From contig SUWD01000013.1 in the NCBI GenBank assembly GCA_015061685.1, positions 1 to 64,000 on the forward strand: DNA of 64,000 nucleotides, read 5' to 3'. Position numbers and translations under genes: made by a program. Source of the DNA: Lentisphaerota bacterium (lineage in GTDB: Bacteria; Verrucomicrobiota; Lentisphaeria; Victivallales; Victivallaceae). The notes below the pieces were generated by a model that saw only the letters and a list, made by a program, of their open reading frames with translations, had not been told where the DNA came from and did not search any database. Positions 35,465-44,401 of this stretch are shown here, one piece after another (positions within the stretch are counted from its first letter, which is position 1; every line of letters begins with the position of its first letter).

Positions 35465-38099
35465 TGAATTCGATCCCCAAATTGAAAATCCGGCAGCAGA
35501 AAGCGAGGAAGAAAACGATTCCACCGCTATCGCCAAACAAAAACAGGGCACCAATGACTACTTCCGGAAAATGGTTGACCGCAACTTTCTGGATTACGCC
35601 AGTTATGTGATCGGTTCCCGTGCCATTCCGGATGTGGATGACGGGTTGAAGCCGGTTCAGCGGCGTATTCTCTGGGCCTTGTATCAGGTCTATGACGGCC
35701 GCACTCACAAAGTAGCCAATATCGTCGGGAACACCATGCATTATCACCCGCATGGCAATGCTTCCATCGAAGATGCGCTGGTCGTTCTGGCCAATAAAGG
35801 CGGCCTGATCGAAAATACATACCGTGACCGCAAATCCGGTCAGGAAAAAACAGAGTATCTCAATATCCCGTACTTCATTATAAAGCAGGGTAACTTTGGA
35901 AATATTCTCACCGGCAGTCCGGCTGCTGCCGGTCGTTATACCGAGTGCGGCTTGAGCAAACTTGCTCATGAAATGATGTTCAACAATGACATCACGACCT
36001 TTGTCCCCAATTACGATGGCCGCGAAGAGGAACCGGTCGTGCTTCCTGCGAAGTTGCCCAGTTTGCTGATGCTGGGCAGTGACGGTATTGCCGTTGGTAT
36101 GTCGACCAGCGTTTTGCCGCATAACTTCAACGAGCTTATCGATGCGGAAATCGCGGTTCTTGAAGGCCGTCCTTTTGAACTTTACCCGGACTTCCAGCAG
36201 GGAGCATTGATGGACGTCAGAGAGTATGAAGACGGTAACGGCAGAGTTATTCTCCGGGCAAAAATAGATATTGATGGACGCGACCTGATCATCCGGGAAA
36301 TTCCGGCAACCTGTACGTCCGAATCGCTGGTGGCATCGATCGAACGGGCGGCTGAAAAGAATAAGATCCGGATATCCAGTGTGGATGATTTCACCACCGA
36401 TCATGTTGAAATACGGGTAACTCCGACCAGAGGTTACACCCCTGAACAAACTTTGCAGGGGTTGTATATGTATACAGATTGTTCCATATCCATATCCTCC
36501 CGCATTGTTGTCATCTGTGACCGCAAACCGGTACAAATGAGCGTAAGTCAGGTCCTCAAACGCAATGTGGAAAAATTGGTCGGTTATTTAAAACGGGAGT
36601 TGGAGATCGATCTTGACCGGCAGAATGAACTTCACCATGCAAAAACGCTGGCACAGATATTCTTTGAAAACCGTATCTATAAAAAGATCGAAGAGTGCCG
36701 CAATCAGGAAGAGGAGTACAGAGAAGTGCACACCGGATTGGCCCCATTCCGGAATTTACTGCTGCGGGATGTGACCAATGAGGATGTGGATAAACTTTTA
36801 GCTCTTCCGGTTCGCAGGATCGCCCGGTTCGATATTGAAAAGAACCAGCAGGAACTTCGGGAAATTGATGAAAAAATCAAAAAAATACGTCACAAACTCA
36901 CTCATCTGATCGATTATGCCATCAGCGAATTGCAGGAAATCAAAAAGAAGTATGGCAGTAATTTCCCGCGACGCACTGAAATTGAAAAAATTGAACAAAT
37001 TGACCGCAAAGCTGCCGCTCTGAATAATATCAAAGTCGGTTGGGAACGCCGCACCGGTTATGTCGGCACCGGGATCAAAAGCGATGACATTATCGTTTGC
37101 AATGAATATGACCGGTTGCTGTGCATTGAAAAAAGCGGAAAATACAAAGTCATCCCGATGGTTCCGGAAAAACTTTTCCTCGGCAAACTGTATGACTTCC
37201 GCAAATATGATGCGGAAACTCAATTCGGCGTGATATACCGGGAGAACAAAAGCGGGAAATATTATGGTAAACGCACTTCGATCGGCGGATTTATTCTGGA
37301 AAAAGAGTATATGCTCTGCCCGCCGGGGTGTCGCCTGGAATTACTCACACCGCGAGCAGATGCCATTTATTTATGGAGCGAAGAGGATGCCAGAGGCAAA
37401 AACATCACCCGAGAACTGAACTTAATGGAATTTCCGGTTCGCGCCCCCAAAGCCAGGGGAGTGCTTATCAGCAATAAAACCATGACCAAAGTTGTCCACA
37501 ACCGGTATCTGACCGAAGAGGAGATTGCTGCACTGATCGTTGCGAATGATCCGGAAACAGAGTCCGCCGATGATGAATCCCCGGAAGAAATGGAAAATAT
37601 TTCCGGTGAACCGGAAAAAGATATTCCGGAAAGCGATACTCCGGAAAAAAATATAAAATTACCGATCCCCAAAGAGATCATGACTATTGCAGCAGCGGCC
37701 CGGGAAGCGGCGAAACAGGCGTTCCGTCCACAGGCGGCAACTCCATCTGTTGTACCCGTTGAAACTGCAAGTAAAGAAACGGGCGTCGAAGAAACGGGCG
37801 TCGAAGAAACGGTCGCAGAAGAAACGGTCACAGAAGAAACGGTCACAGAAGAAACGGTCGCGGAAGAAACGATCGCGGAAGAAACGATCGCGGAAGAAAC
37901 GGTCGCGGAAGAAACGGTCGCGGAAGAAACAGTCGCAGAAGAAGCGGTCGTCGGAGAGAAATGGGAATTATCCGGAGAACCGGATGACATTCCGCGTCGT
38001 AAGCGGAATAAATCATCATCACCGGTCATTGCCAAAAAAACTGAAACGGTCAACAATGATGATGATCTCGGGATCATTCAACCGGAATTCGGTTTTTAA
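35457..38099 (+). CDS. parC: DNA topoisomerase IV subunit A-like with acidic C-terminal repeat tail
   Basis: 880 residues. The cleavage-reunion domain (about 40-490) includes DGLKPVQRRILWALY, HYHPHGNASIEDALV and the catalytic tyrosine in GRYTECG (Y161). A coiled-coil-rich stretch and a short beta-propeller-like C-terminal domain (about 520-690) follow, without a recognisable GyrA box (QRRGGKG), which favours topo IV. Residues about 695-880 are an acidic, low-complexity tail with twelve EETVA-type pentapeptides (773-832) and a basic patch (RRKRNK) near the end. The ATG at 35457 has GGAGG about 9 nt upstream; it overlaps parE by 8 nt. The function of the tail is unknown. Confidence 0.9.
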   Translation: MNDEFDPQIENPAAESEEENDSTAIAKQKQGTNDYFRKMVDRNFLDYASYVIGSRAIPDVDDGLKPVQRRILWALYQVYDGRTHKVANIVGNTMHYHPHGNASIEDALVVLANKGGLIENTYRDRKSGQEKTEYLNIPYFIIKQGNFGNILTGSPAAAGRYTECGLSKLAHEMMFNNDITTFVPNYDGREEEPVVLPAKLPSLLMLGSDGIAVGMSTSVLPHNFNELIDAEIAVLEGRPFELYPDFQQGALMDVREYEDGNGRVILRAKIDIDGRDLIIREIPATCTSESLVASIERAAEKNKIRISSVDDFTTDHVEIRVTPTRGYTPEQTLQGLYMYTDCSISISSRIVVICDRKPVQMSVSQVLKRNVEKLVGYLKRELEIDLDRQNELHHAKTLAQIFFENRIYKKIEECRNQEEEYREVHTGLAPFRNLLLRDVTNEDVDKLLALPVRRIARFDIEKNQQELREIDEKIKKIRHKLTHLIDYAISELQEIKKKYGSNFPRRTEIEKIEQIDRKAAALNNIKVGWERRTGYVGTGIKSDDIIVCNEYDRLLCIEKSGKYKVIPMVPEKLFLGKLYDFRKYDAETQFGVIYRENKSGKYYGKRTSIGGFILEKEYMLCPPGCRLELLTPRADAIYLWSEEDARGKNITRELNLMEFPVRAPKARGVLISNKTMTKVVHNRYLTEEEIAALIVANDPETESADDESPEEMENISGEPEKDIPESDTPEKNIKLPIPKEIMTIAAAAREAAKQAFRPQAATPSVVPVETASKETGVEETGVEETVAEETVTEETVTEETVAEETIAEETIAEETVAEETVAEETVAEEAVVGEKWELSGEPDDIPRRKRNKSSSPVIAKKTETVNNDDDLGIIQPEFGF
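37773..37952 (+). repeat. 15-bp in-frame tandem repeat in parC (12 units)
   Basis: Twelve consecutive 15-bp units of the type GAAGAAACGGTCGCG encode EETVA-like pentapeptides (variants KETGV, EETGV, EETVT, EETIA, EEAVV). Neighbouring units are nearly identical at DNA level, which suggests recent slippage expansion and a likely variable copy number between strains. Confidence 0.92.
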
Positions 38100-38123
38100 G
38101 ATAAGAAACGCAGAGAAAAAACA

Positions 38124-39362
38124 ATGGCTTTTTCCAAAGCACAAAAATCCTGGCTGGCCTATGATCCGGCGCTTTCAGCGTATGCGATGATCGTAAGGAC
38201 AGTTGCAGCTCCTCTTTTTCTGGCGACTTATGCTCAAGGAGTTTTATCAGAAGCCCAAAGTACTGAATATTGGGGATACACCTGCAGTATTGCCGGATTG
38301 GCTGCCGGAGCGATTTCGGTATTTTCCGGTCCGAAAATCGATGCCGGAAACAAAAAAGTTCTGACAGTTGCTCTTTTCACACTGACCGGAGTGCTTTCCA
38401 CATTAGCCTATACCGCGATTTTCTGTATAAAAAACTCATTATTGATACCGTATATCATCATCGGCATCAGTTTTTCAGGAATAATAAGTTTCATGGGAGC
38501 CAACAGTTTTTATGACTCTCTGCTGTTAAATATAACCACACGAAAAGAGCGCGACACTGTTTCCAGCTGGGGATTTGCGCTGGGATATGCCGGAGCGTTG
38601 ATCTCATTTTTATGCTGTCTGCCGCTGATGAGCATTGCCGGAGGAAAATATTTTTTCCCCGGTGCATTTATCATTGCGGCCTTGTGGTGGGGACTCGGTT
38701 CACTGCCGCTGTTGAAAAATGTCCGGGAAAAAACAGTCGTTGCCGCCGACCGGATAAAACTGACGGATACGTTGCGTTTTATTTGCAAAGAAAAAAATAT
38801 TTTACTGTTTTTACTGGCGTACTTCCTCTATATAGATGGAGTTGGCACGATCATGATGCAGGCGGCCCTGATTGCCAAAGGATTGCAATTATCCAACAGC
38901 AAAATCATGTTGACCATCCTCGCGCTGCAAATAATCGGCATGCCATTCACCTTGCTTTTCGGTTTTCTGGCCAAAATTTTTTCCGCAAAAAAAATGATTC
39001 TGACTGCAATAAGCATTTACATCGTCATCGCAATGCTGGTAACAATTATGTCTTTTTGTCCGGCGGCAGAAATACGGGTCTGGCTTTTCTATGCCGCAGC
39101 CGGAGCAATCGGCATGGTCCAGGGCGGAATACAATCCTTGAGCCGTTCCGTATTCAGTATGATAATTCCCGCCGGACGCGCGGCTGAATTATTTGCCGTT
39201 TACAATATCTTCGGCAGATTCACCACCATCATCGGGCCACTGGTAATGATACCGTTTGCGGTTCATCTTTGGGGGAAAGCGGAACTCGGTATTTCGCTGA
39301 TGATTCTGCCCTTTGCCTGCGGCGCATTTTTGTTGACTAAAGTGAAAGTACCGGAAAATTGA
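38124..39362 (+). CDS. MFS transporter, Atg22/UMF1-like
   Basis: 412 residues with about 12 hydrophobic segments. YAMIVRTVAAPLFLATYA near the N terminus and GGIQSLSRSVFSMIIPAGRAAELFAVYNIFGRF in the second half are characteristic of the UMF1/Atg22 branch of the major facilitator superfamily, whose bacterial substrates are largely unknown. It begins 24 nt after parC with only a weak AGAG ribosome site and overlaps the permease start (TGATG). It probably belongs to the parE-parC transcript, since no promoter is seen before it. Confidence 0.85.
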   Translation: MAFSKAQKSWLAYDPALSAYAMIVRTVAAPLFLATYAQGVLSEAQSTEYWGYTCSIAGLAAGAISVFSGPKIDAGNKKVLTVALFTLTGVLSTLAYTAIFCIKNSLLIPYIIIGISFSGIISFMGANSFYDSLLLNITTRKERDTVSSWGFALGYAGALISFLCCLPLMSIAGGKYFFPGAFIIAALWWGLGSLPLLKNVREKTVVAADRIKLTDTLRFICKEKNILLFLLAYFLYIDGVGTIMMQAALIAKGLQLSNSKIMLTILALQIIGMPFTLLFGFLAKIFSAKKMILTAISIYIVIAMLVTIMSFCPAAEIRVWLFYAAAGAIGMVQGGIQSLSRSVFSMIIPAGRAAELFAVYNIFGRFTTIIGPLVMIPFAVHLWGKAELGISLMILPFACGAFLLTKVKVPEN

Positions 39363-40375
39363 TGATCTCCTATATAATCAAACGTTTACTGCTGGCAGTG
39401 ATCACCCTGACGATCATACTGCTGGTAAGTTACATAATGCTGCGGCTGGCTCCGGGAGATCCGACCCGGAGCGATATGCTTACCGGTACCGGAGAAACGG
39501 TCAACAGTCAATCCGGATTCCTGACTCAAAACAACTCTCTGCGGGAAAAACTCAATCTGGACAAACCGGTTCTCACCGGCTTTATATTGTGGTTGGGAAA
39601 TATTCTCCGCAACGGAGATTTCGGAGAATCGGCAACCGTCGAACCGGGCAGAAAAGTTACAGACATCATCGCAGAAAGAGCGTGGTTTACCATCAAACTC
39701 AATTTATGGGCCATCTTTATAACTTATTTATTGTCGATCCCGATCGGAGTATTTTCAGCTGCCAGAGCCGGAACTCTGTTTGACCGCAGTTGTGAAACAG
39801 TGCTTTTTATTCTCTACTCCCTGCCGGTAATGTGGGTCGGTCTGCTGCTGCAGGCATGGTTGTGCGAGGGTGGCAAGTTCCCGATATTTCCTTTAGCAGC
39901 CATGCCGCCGGATCCGGAAACGCTGCATCTGTCGATTTGGGAATACCAATGGCAGCAGCTGCGGCACACGGTTTTGCCGGTAATATGCCTGACTTATGCC
40001 GGATTTGCCGGATTATCCCGCTACACCAGAGGAAGTGTTCTGCAAAATATACATTCTGATTATATACGCAGTGCCAGAGCTAAAGGCCTATCCGAAAACC
40101 GGATACTGTGGAAGCACGCTTTCGGCAATGCTTTGATCACAATGGTCACGCTCTTTTCCGGCATCCTGCCATCACTTATCGCCGGAAGCGTGATTGTGGA
40201 GTATATATTCAATCTGCCCGGAATGGGAACTTTGTCTTTGCAGGCTCTTTCCAGCCGGGATTATCCGCTGCAAATGGCACTTTTTACATTTGCCGGCACG
40301 CTGACTCTGACCGGAATATTGCTGGCAGACCTCCTCTATATCGCAGTTGATCCCAGAATCAGGTTGACAAAATAA
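39362..40375 (+). CDS. ABC transporter permease, DppB/OppB type
   Basis: 337 residues, six predicted membrane segments. The N-terminal LRLAPGDPT motif is the signature of dipeptide/oligopeptide/nickel permeases of the DppB class, and the EAA loop that docks the ATPase is RAKGLSENRILWKHAFGNAL. The start is ATG 39362, overlapping the MFS stop (TGATG); a TTG one codon earlier has no support. Such permeases work with a second permease (DppC), ATPases (DppD/F) and a binding protein (DppA); none of these lies in the window, so this is an orphan here. The DppC subunit may be encoded elsewhere or lost. Confidence 0.88.
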   Translation: MISYIIKRLLLAVITLTIILLVSYIMLRLAPGDPTRSDMLTGTGETVNSQSGFLTQNNSLREKLNLDKPVLTGFILWLGNILRNGDFGESATVEPGRKVTDIIAERAWFTIKLNLWAIFITYLLSIPIGVFSAARAGTLFDRSCETVLFILYSLPVMWVGLLLQAWLCEGGKFPIFPLAAMPPDPETLHLSIWEYQWQQLRHTVLPVICLTYAGFAGLSRYTRGSVLQNIHSDYIRSARAKGLSENRILWKHAFGNALITMVTLFSGILPSLIAGSVIVEYIFNLPGMGTLSLQALSSRDYPLQMALFTFAGTLTLTGILLADLLYIAVDPRIRLTK

Positions 40376-40392
40376 CAAAATGATGATAGATT
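40364..40392 (+). promoter_or_regulatory. Predicted promoter of the secreted-protein gene at 40424
   Basis: TTGACA (40364-40369), 17-nt spacer, TAGATT (40387-40392). The -35 box lies within the last codons of the permease gene. Confidence 0.65.
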
Positions 40393-40423
40393 ATGAAAAA
40401 GGCAATTTTCAGGAGAAAGTAAG

Positions 40424-41812
40424 ATGAGAAAAAAATTTTTGACATACATTGTTTCAGTAATTGCGGTTTTCACGGCATCAACAATTTTCGCATCAGAAGA
40501 GATGCCGATGAAATGTTTCAAAAATTTCCGTGATGTCATAATCGCCGATGACTCATTCGGCGCGATCCCTTTTATTGCCGACGATCAGTTGAGTGACCAG
40601 ATCCGTCAAAATGGCATTCCACGTGCGCTGCGGCGCAAAATCATTGCCGTAAAAGCAGCATACGAAGATGTGAATATCAGAAAAACGACTCCGGAAAAAG
40701 CAGTCATATATGCTTTTTTTACGGAAAAAAAGGAGGAAAAATGTTTAAAACTGACTTTCAAAAGCGAGTACGCCTCCTGGAAACTTGCCGGTTACAGTGA
40801 AACTTTCCCCCTTGCAAAAGATTGCGTGGAGAACTTCCTTGCCCGTTGTGCCGCCGGAGAAGCGGCAACACTGAAAGAATTTCTGACACCGGAATTGCAG
40901 GCAAAAACGGATGGAATTCCTATGGGACTGCGGCCGGAGGCCGCCGAAGGCTTCAACGGTAAAATTTTTCAGGTTTCAGGAGGAACATCACGCGGGAGAA
41001 GTGACAGCGTTAATGTAAAATTTCTGGCTGATTCCGGCCGGATATCCCTTGTCCGGGATGGTTATTTCTGGAAAATAACAGCCATTGACAACTCTCTGAC
41101 CTCGGAAAAACCGGTTCAATTTATCAAGCGTTTTTGCCGGGAGTGCAAAAATCCGCCACCGGCGGCAGAAGCTGTTCCGGCAGAGGGAACTGCAACCGGA
41201 AGCGGTGAAGCAGAAGAAACTCCGGCAGAAGGAGCTGATGAAAATAAATTCGCTTATCTTGCAGAGTTTTTCACTCCCGGAAGCATGGCGGAAATGAAAG
41301 AAACTCTTGCCGCAAACATCTCCCGTACCGCCGGTTTTCAATCTGTAAAACGGCAGACGATCTCATCCTCTCCGGAAGTTGAAGTTGCGATCGACACCAC
41401 CGGGGAGACCGGTTCGATAATTTTCAAGCTCAAGCGGCAAGCTGACAAATGGACCGTTTCTCAAATCGATGCATCAGCTGTTTTTGCCAAAGATGCGGCA
41501 CCTGATAAAATCGCAGAAAAATATGTCAATTCATGGTTCGGTGACGGCAAAGCGGAACTGGTAAAAGATTTGACCACTCCGGAATTCAACGCCTCTCTTG
41601 CCAATGCAACTGTAACAAAATATGAAAATCCGGTCTTCTCTTTTCCTGAATCAAAAGTAAACGGTCTTTATGCAGAAGTAAAATGCCTCCTGTCATCCGG
41701 TGATAAAAAGTCAGAATTTCTGGTCAAACTGAAACTGTCTGACAACCACTGGCTGGTTTATGGAGCCACCGAACCGACCGCCATCCAAGAGAGTACTGAA
41801 CCGGCAGAATAA
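40424..41812 (+). CDS. Secreted protein of unknown function with repeated NTF2-like segments
   Basis: 462 residues. Signal peptide at 1-23 (ending IFAS). Three related segments can be seen, each starting with a helix and a 'FLTPEL' kind of motif: CVENFLARCAAGEAATLKEF-LTPEL (about 133-157), AYLAEFFTPGSMAEMKETL (about 268-287), and KIAEKYVNSWFGDGKAEL-TTPEF (about 365-389). Each is followed by beta strands ending in WKITAID, WTVSQIDAS or WLVYGATE. This pattern resembles NTF2-like/DUF4878 lipid- or ligand-binding domains. A low-complexity Ala/Glu/Pro linker (about 243-266) separates the first and second. No catalytic residues are identified. The gene is preceded by its own promoter. Confidence 0.7.
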   Translation: MRKKFLTYIVSVIAVFTASTIFASEEMPMKCFKNFRDVIIADDSFGAIPFIADDQLSDQIRQNGIPRALRRKIIAVKAAYEDVNIRKTTPEKAVIYAFFTEKKEEKCLKLTFKSEYASWKLAGYSETFPLAKDCVENFLARCAAGEAATLKEFLTPELQAKTDGIPMGLRPEAAEGFNGKIFQVSGGTSRGRSDSVNVKFLADSGRISLVRDGYFWKITAIDNSLTSEKPVQFIKRFCRECKNPPPAAEAVPAEGTATGSGEAEETPAEGADENKFAYLAEFFTPGSMAEMKETLAANISRTAGFQSVKRQTISSSPEVEVAIDTTGETGSIIFKLKRQADKWTVSQIDASAVFAKDAAPDKIAEKYVNSWFGDGKAELVKDLTTPEFNASLANATVTKYENPVFSFPESKVNGLYAEVKCLLSSGDKKSEFLVKLKLSDNHWLVYGATEPTAIQESTEPAE

Positions 41813-41856
41813 TCGTATTATCCTTTGACAAACTCTTCAGAATAATAAGAGAAGTC

Positions 41857-41885
41857 TTGTAAAAACACTGTTTTTGTGCTATATT
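41857..41885 (+). promoter_or_regulatory. Predicted promoter of the ClC transporter gene
   Basis: TTGTAA (41857-41862), 17-nt spacer, TATATT (41880-41885), 37 nt before the start codon. Confidence 0.7.
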
Positions 41886-41922
41886 ATAGTAACATTTTCC
41901 GGATACTCTGAATATTCTGACG

Positions 41923-43725
41923 ATGAAAAAATTTTTATTGCGGCTGCGCCGGCGATCGATCAAAAAATTGAAGACACAGTGGGAAAACCGTTTGGGATAT
42001 AAATCACAAACGGTTCCATTGGCGATGCTTATCGGGGTGACTGCTGCGGTAGCAGCCGGAATCCTCCATGAATTGGTCTCTCTGCTTGAGCATACCGGTA
42101 AATATCTCCAAACCAGGGATTTTTGGTTCGCTGACATCGTATTTATTCTTTTACCTTTATTCGGTATAATTCTGTCGTATGCCGCCCAGCGGAATCTCGG
42201 CGGCAACCGTTATGCCAAAAGTTTGAGCCCGCTGATTCTGTCCCTGAACCGCCGCCGGACCAGTATCCCTTTGCGCGAAACATTCTCTCACGTGATTTCC
42301 AGTGCGCTCTCTGTCGGTTGCGGCGGATCAGCCGGATTGGAAGCTCCAAGTGTATTGACCGGAGCCGCCATCGGCGCAAATACCGCCGGTTTTTTCGGTG
42401 TTGACCGGCGACAGAAAATGCTGATGATCGGCTGCGGTGCAGCGGCGGCGATTTCTGCAATATTTCAGAGTCCGGTTGGCGGAGTTCTCTTTGCCATAGA
42501 GGTTCTGCTTCCGGAATTCAGTGTCGCGGCTCTGATCCCGATGCTGATTTCCAGCGCAGTAGCATTGGTTGTTTCACGGGCGGTATTTCAACATGAACAG
42601 GCTCTGTTTTTCATCAACCCATCCTGGAGATTGGATGCGATCCCCTACTATTTTCTCTGCGGGATCGTTTGTGCCGCAGTCGGAGTCTTGGTGATAAAAA
42701 GTGTATATTTCATCACCTCGGTCATAAAAAAACATTTATCTTCCCCGGGGCGTAAAATCTTTATCGGCGGGATACTCCTTTGCCTTATTCTTGCGGCATT
42801 TCCGATCCTGCGCGGCCAGGGATACTATTTTATAATTCGCCTGCTGCATGGTGACATGGGTGCTTTGCTGAAAAATTCCCCGTTCACGGAGAATTTGCCA
42901 ATTCCATTGGCCGCAACCATAATTATTGCCGCCGCAATCATCTTAAAAGCTGCGGTATCGGCCCTGACCGTTGAATCCGGAGGAGATGGCGGTATTTTTG
43001 CCCCGACCATGTTCATCGGGGCATTTACCGGCTTTGCCTTTGCCAGACTGATAAATCTCTCCGGAATCGCGGAATTACAGGAAGAAAATTTTATAATTGT
43101 CGGCATGGGCGGAGTATTTTCTGCTGTTCTGCGTGCCCCTTTGACGGGAATATTTCTTATTGCAGAAGTAACATACAGTTATGTTCTCCTGGTTCCCCTG
43201 ATGATAGTTTCCAGTTTATCGCATGCTGCGGCCCGCTGGTTTGAACCGAATTCGATTTACCGCAAAGCTCTGGCGGAAGCCGATCTTCTGACCGAAGACC
43301 GGGATCAGGCAATGTTGCGTACATTATCAGTGCGGGTGTGTATAACTCCTGAATTCACCCCGCTGGCTCCGGAATTGACCATGAAGCAATTACGGACAGT
43401 GATTGAAAATGCTCCCAAGTCAGATTTTTTTCCGGTTTTAGATCAGGATGAACAACTGCTTGGCATTGTACAACTTGAACAAATCACTCCGGTTCTCTTT
43501 GATCATCATTTCGCCGAGACGATGCTGGTTTTCGATCTGATGTCCCCTGCCCGCTGGATACTTAATGAAGATGATGACCTTGCCCGGGCCATGAATATGC
43601 TCGAACACTCATCCCTGGAACACCTGCCGGTGAAAAACCGCGAAGGAAAATTTATGGGATTCGTTTCCGGAAACGACATCTTCAAACTCTACCGGGGAAT
43701 CATCCGGGAATCATCCGCTTACTGA
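41923..43725 (+). CDS. ClC-family anion channel/transporter with two CBS domains
   Basis: 600 residues. The membrane core (about 30-445) has the recognisable blocks CGGSAGLEAPSVLTGAAIGA, FQSPVGGVLFAIEVLLPEF and SGGDGGIFAPTMFIGA. Two cytoplasmic CBS domains follow (about 460-600; IVQLEQITPVL and HSSLEHLPVKN), which usually bind adenine nucleotides. The motif normally GREGP is GLEAP, keeping the gating glutamate but losing the arginine, and the usual GSGxP loop appears as GGNRYAKS. Ion selectivity is therefore uncertain: chloride, nitrate or fluoride transport are all possible. The ribosome site is weak. No related gene is adjacent. Confidence 0.88.
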   Translation: MKKFLLRLRRRSIKKLKTQWENRLGYKSQTVPLAMLIGVTAAVAAGILHELVSLLEHTGKYLQTRDFWFADIVFILLPLFGIILSYAAQRNLGGNRYAKSLSPLILSLNRRRTSIPLRETFSHVISSALSVGCGGSAGLEAPSVLTGAAIGANTAGFFGVDRRQKMLMIGCGAAAAISAIFQSPVGGVLFAIEVLLPEFSVAALIPMLISSAVALVVSRAVFQHEQALFFINPSWRLDAIPYYFLCGIVCAAVGVLVIKSVYFITSVIKKHLSSPGRKIFIGGILLCLILAAFPILRGQGYYFIIRLLHGDMGALLKNSPFTENLPIPLAATIIIAAAIILKAAVSALTVESGGDGGIFAPTMFIGAFTGFAFARLINLSGIAELQEENFIIVGMGGVFSAVLRAPLTGIFLIAEVTYSYVLLVPLMIVSSLSHAAARWFEPNSIYRKALAEADLLTEDRDQAMLRTLSVRVCITPEFTPLAPELTMKQLRTVIENAPKSDFFPVLDQDEQLLGIVQLEQITPVLFDHHFAETMLVFDLMSPARWILNEDDDLARAMNMLEHSSLEHLPVKNREGKFMGFVSGNDIFKLYRGIIRESSAY

Positions 43726-43777
43726 ACACTGCAGAAAATGTTCTGCGCCCATCCATCCGGTGATATCAAAACCTGTT

Positions 43778-44401
43778 TCACCGGCAGGCGGCTTCCAACA
43801 CAAATACACAGCCGATGGCGAATAAATTAGGATGACGTCTGCTCAATCCCGGATAACGGCCGCTGACCGGATATTCAGCAACGATCCTGATGCCCAGATC
43901 GGCACACAACACCCGGAAATCCTTCAATGTGCAAAAATGTATATTCGGAGTATCATACCATTGAAACGGCATTTGAGAACTCCGGGGCATTTTTCCTTTG
44001 AATGCAACTTGCAGCCGGCAACGCCAGTGACCGAAGTTGATCACACTTACCGCAGCCCGCTTACCGACCCGCACAATATCCTGCAGCAAACGATCCGGAC
44101 GTCTGGTCTCCTGAAGAGTGTGACTCAAAATTGCCAAATCAAATGATTTATCCGGCAGATAATCAAGATGATCATTCAAATCCCCCTGAATAACCGGCAC
44201 ACCATTCCCGACACAGCGGACAATGGAATCCTGATCTATCTCCACTCCAAGAACAGATGCCTTTTTTTCATCTTTCAATTTCCGCAAAAAACTGCCATCG
44301 CCGCACCCGAGATCCAAAATCCGGCTGCCCGGCTCGGCCAATGCAGAAATTATCTCCAGATCCCGGCGGCTGTTGAAATCCATATTGCGTTTTTCATTCA
44401 T
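43778..44401 (-). CDS. metW: MetW, methionine biosynthesis methyltransferase-like partner of MetX
   Basis: 207 residues. It has a class I methyltransferase fold with the SAM-site motif ILDLGCGDGSFL (about 28-39) and the MetW-typical stretches FDLAILSHTLQETRRPD and INFGHWRCRLQ, then MPFQWYDTPNIHFCTLKDF. MetW proteins pair with MetX and are needed for homoserine acylation activity in several bacteria. The start at 44401 has AGGAGG 5-6 nt upstream and overlaps the metX stop by 8 nt (ATGAATGA), so the two are co-translated, the standard arrangement. Confidence 0.93.
   Translation of the reverse strand: MNEKRNMDFNSRRDLEIISALAEPGSRILDLGCGDGSFLRKLKDEKKASVLGVEIDQDSIVRCVGNGVPVIQGDLNDHLDYLPDKSFDLAILSHTLQETRRPDRLLQDIVRVGKRAAVSVINFGHWRCRLQVAFKGKMPRSSQMPFQWYDTPNIHFCTLKDFRVLCADLGIRIVAEYPVSGRYPGLSRRHPNLFAIGCVFVLEAACR

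Noticed and set aside
35430..36536. A 368-codon minus-strand frame opposite parC
   Set aside because: Antisense to conserved topoisomerase sequence, with no ribosome site or family match.
37773..37952. Possible CRISPR-like array
   Set aside because: Units are contiguous 15-mers in frame with parC, without spacers.
37367..38077. A minus-strand frame with a Ser/Ala/Thr/Val repeat
   Set aside because: It is the reverse reading of the 15-bp parC repeat.
4207..43725. Very frequent CCGGAA/TTCCGG hexamers across genes
   Set aside because: They follow from preferred CCG (Pro) and GAA (Glu) codons and similar codon pairs, and are not concentrated at regulatory positions.
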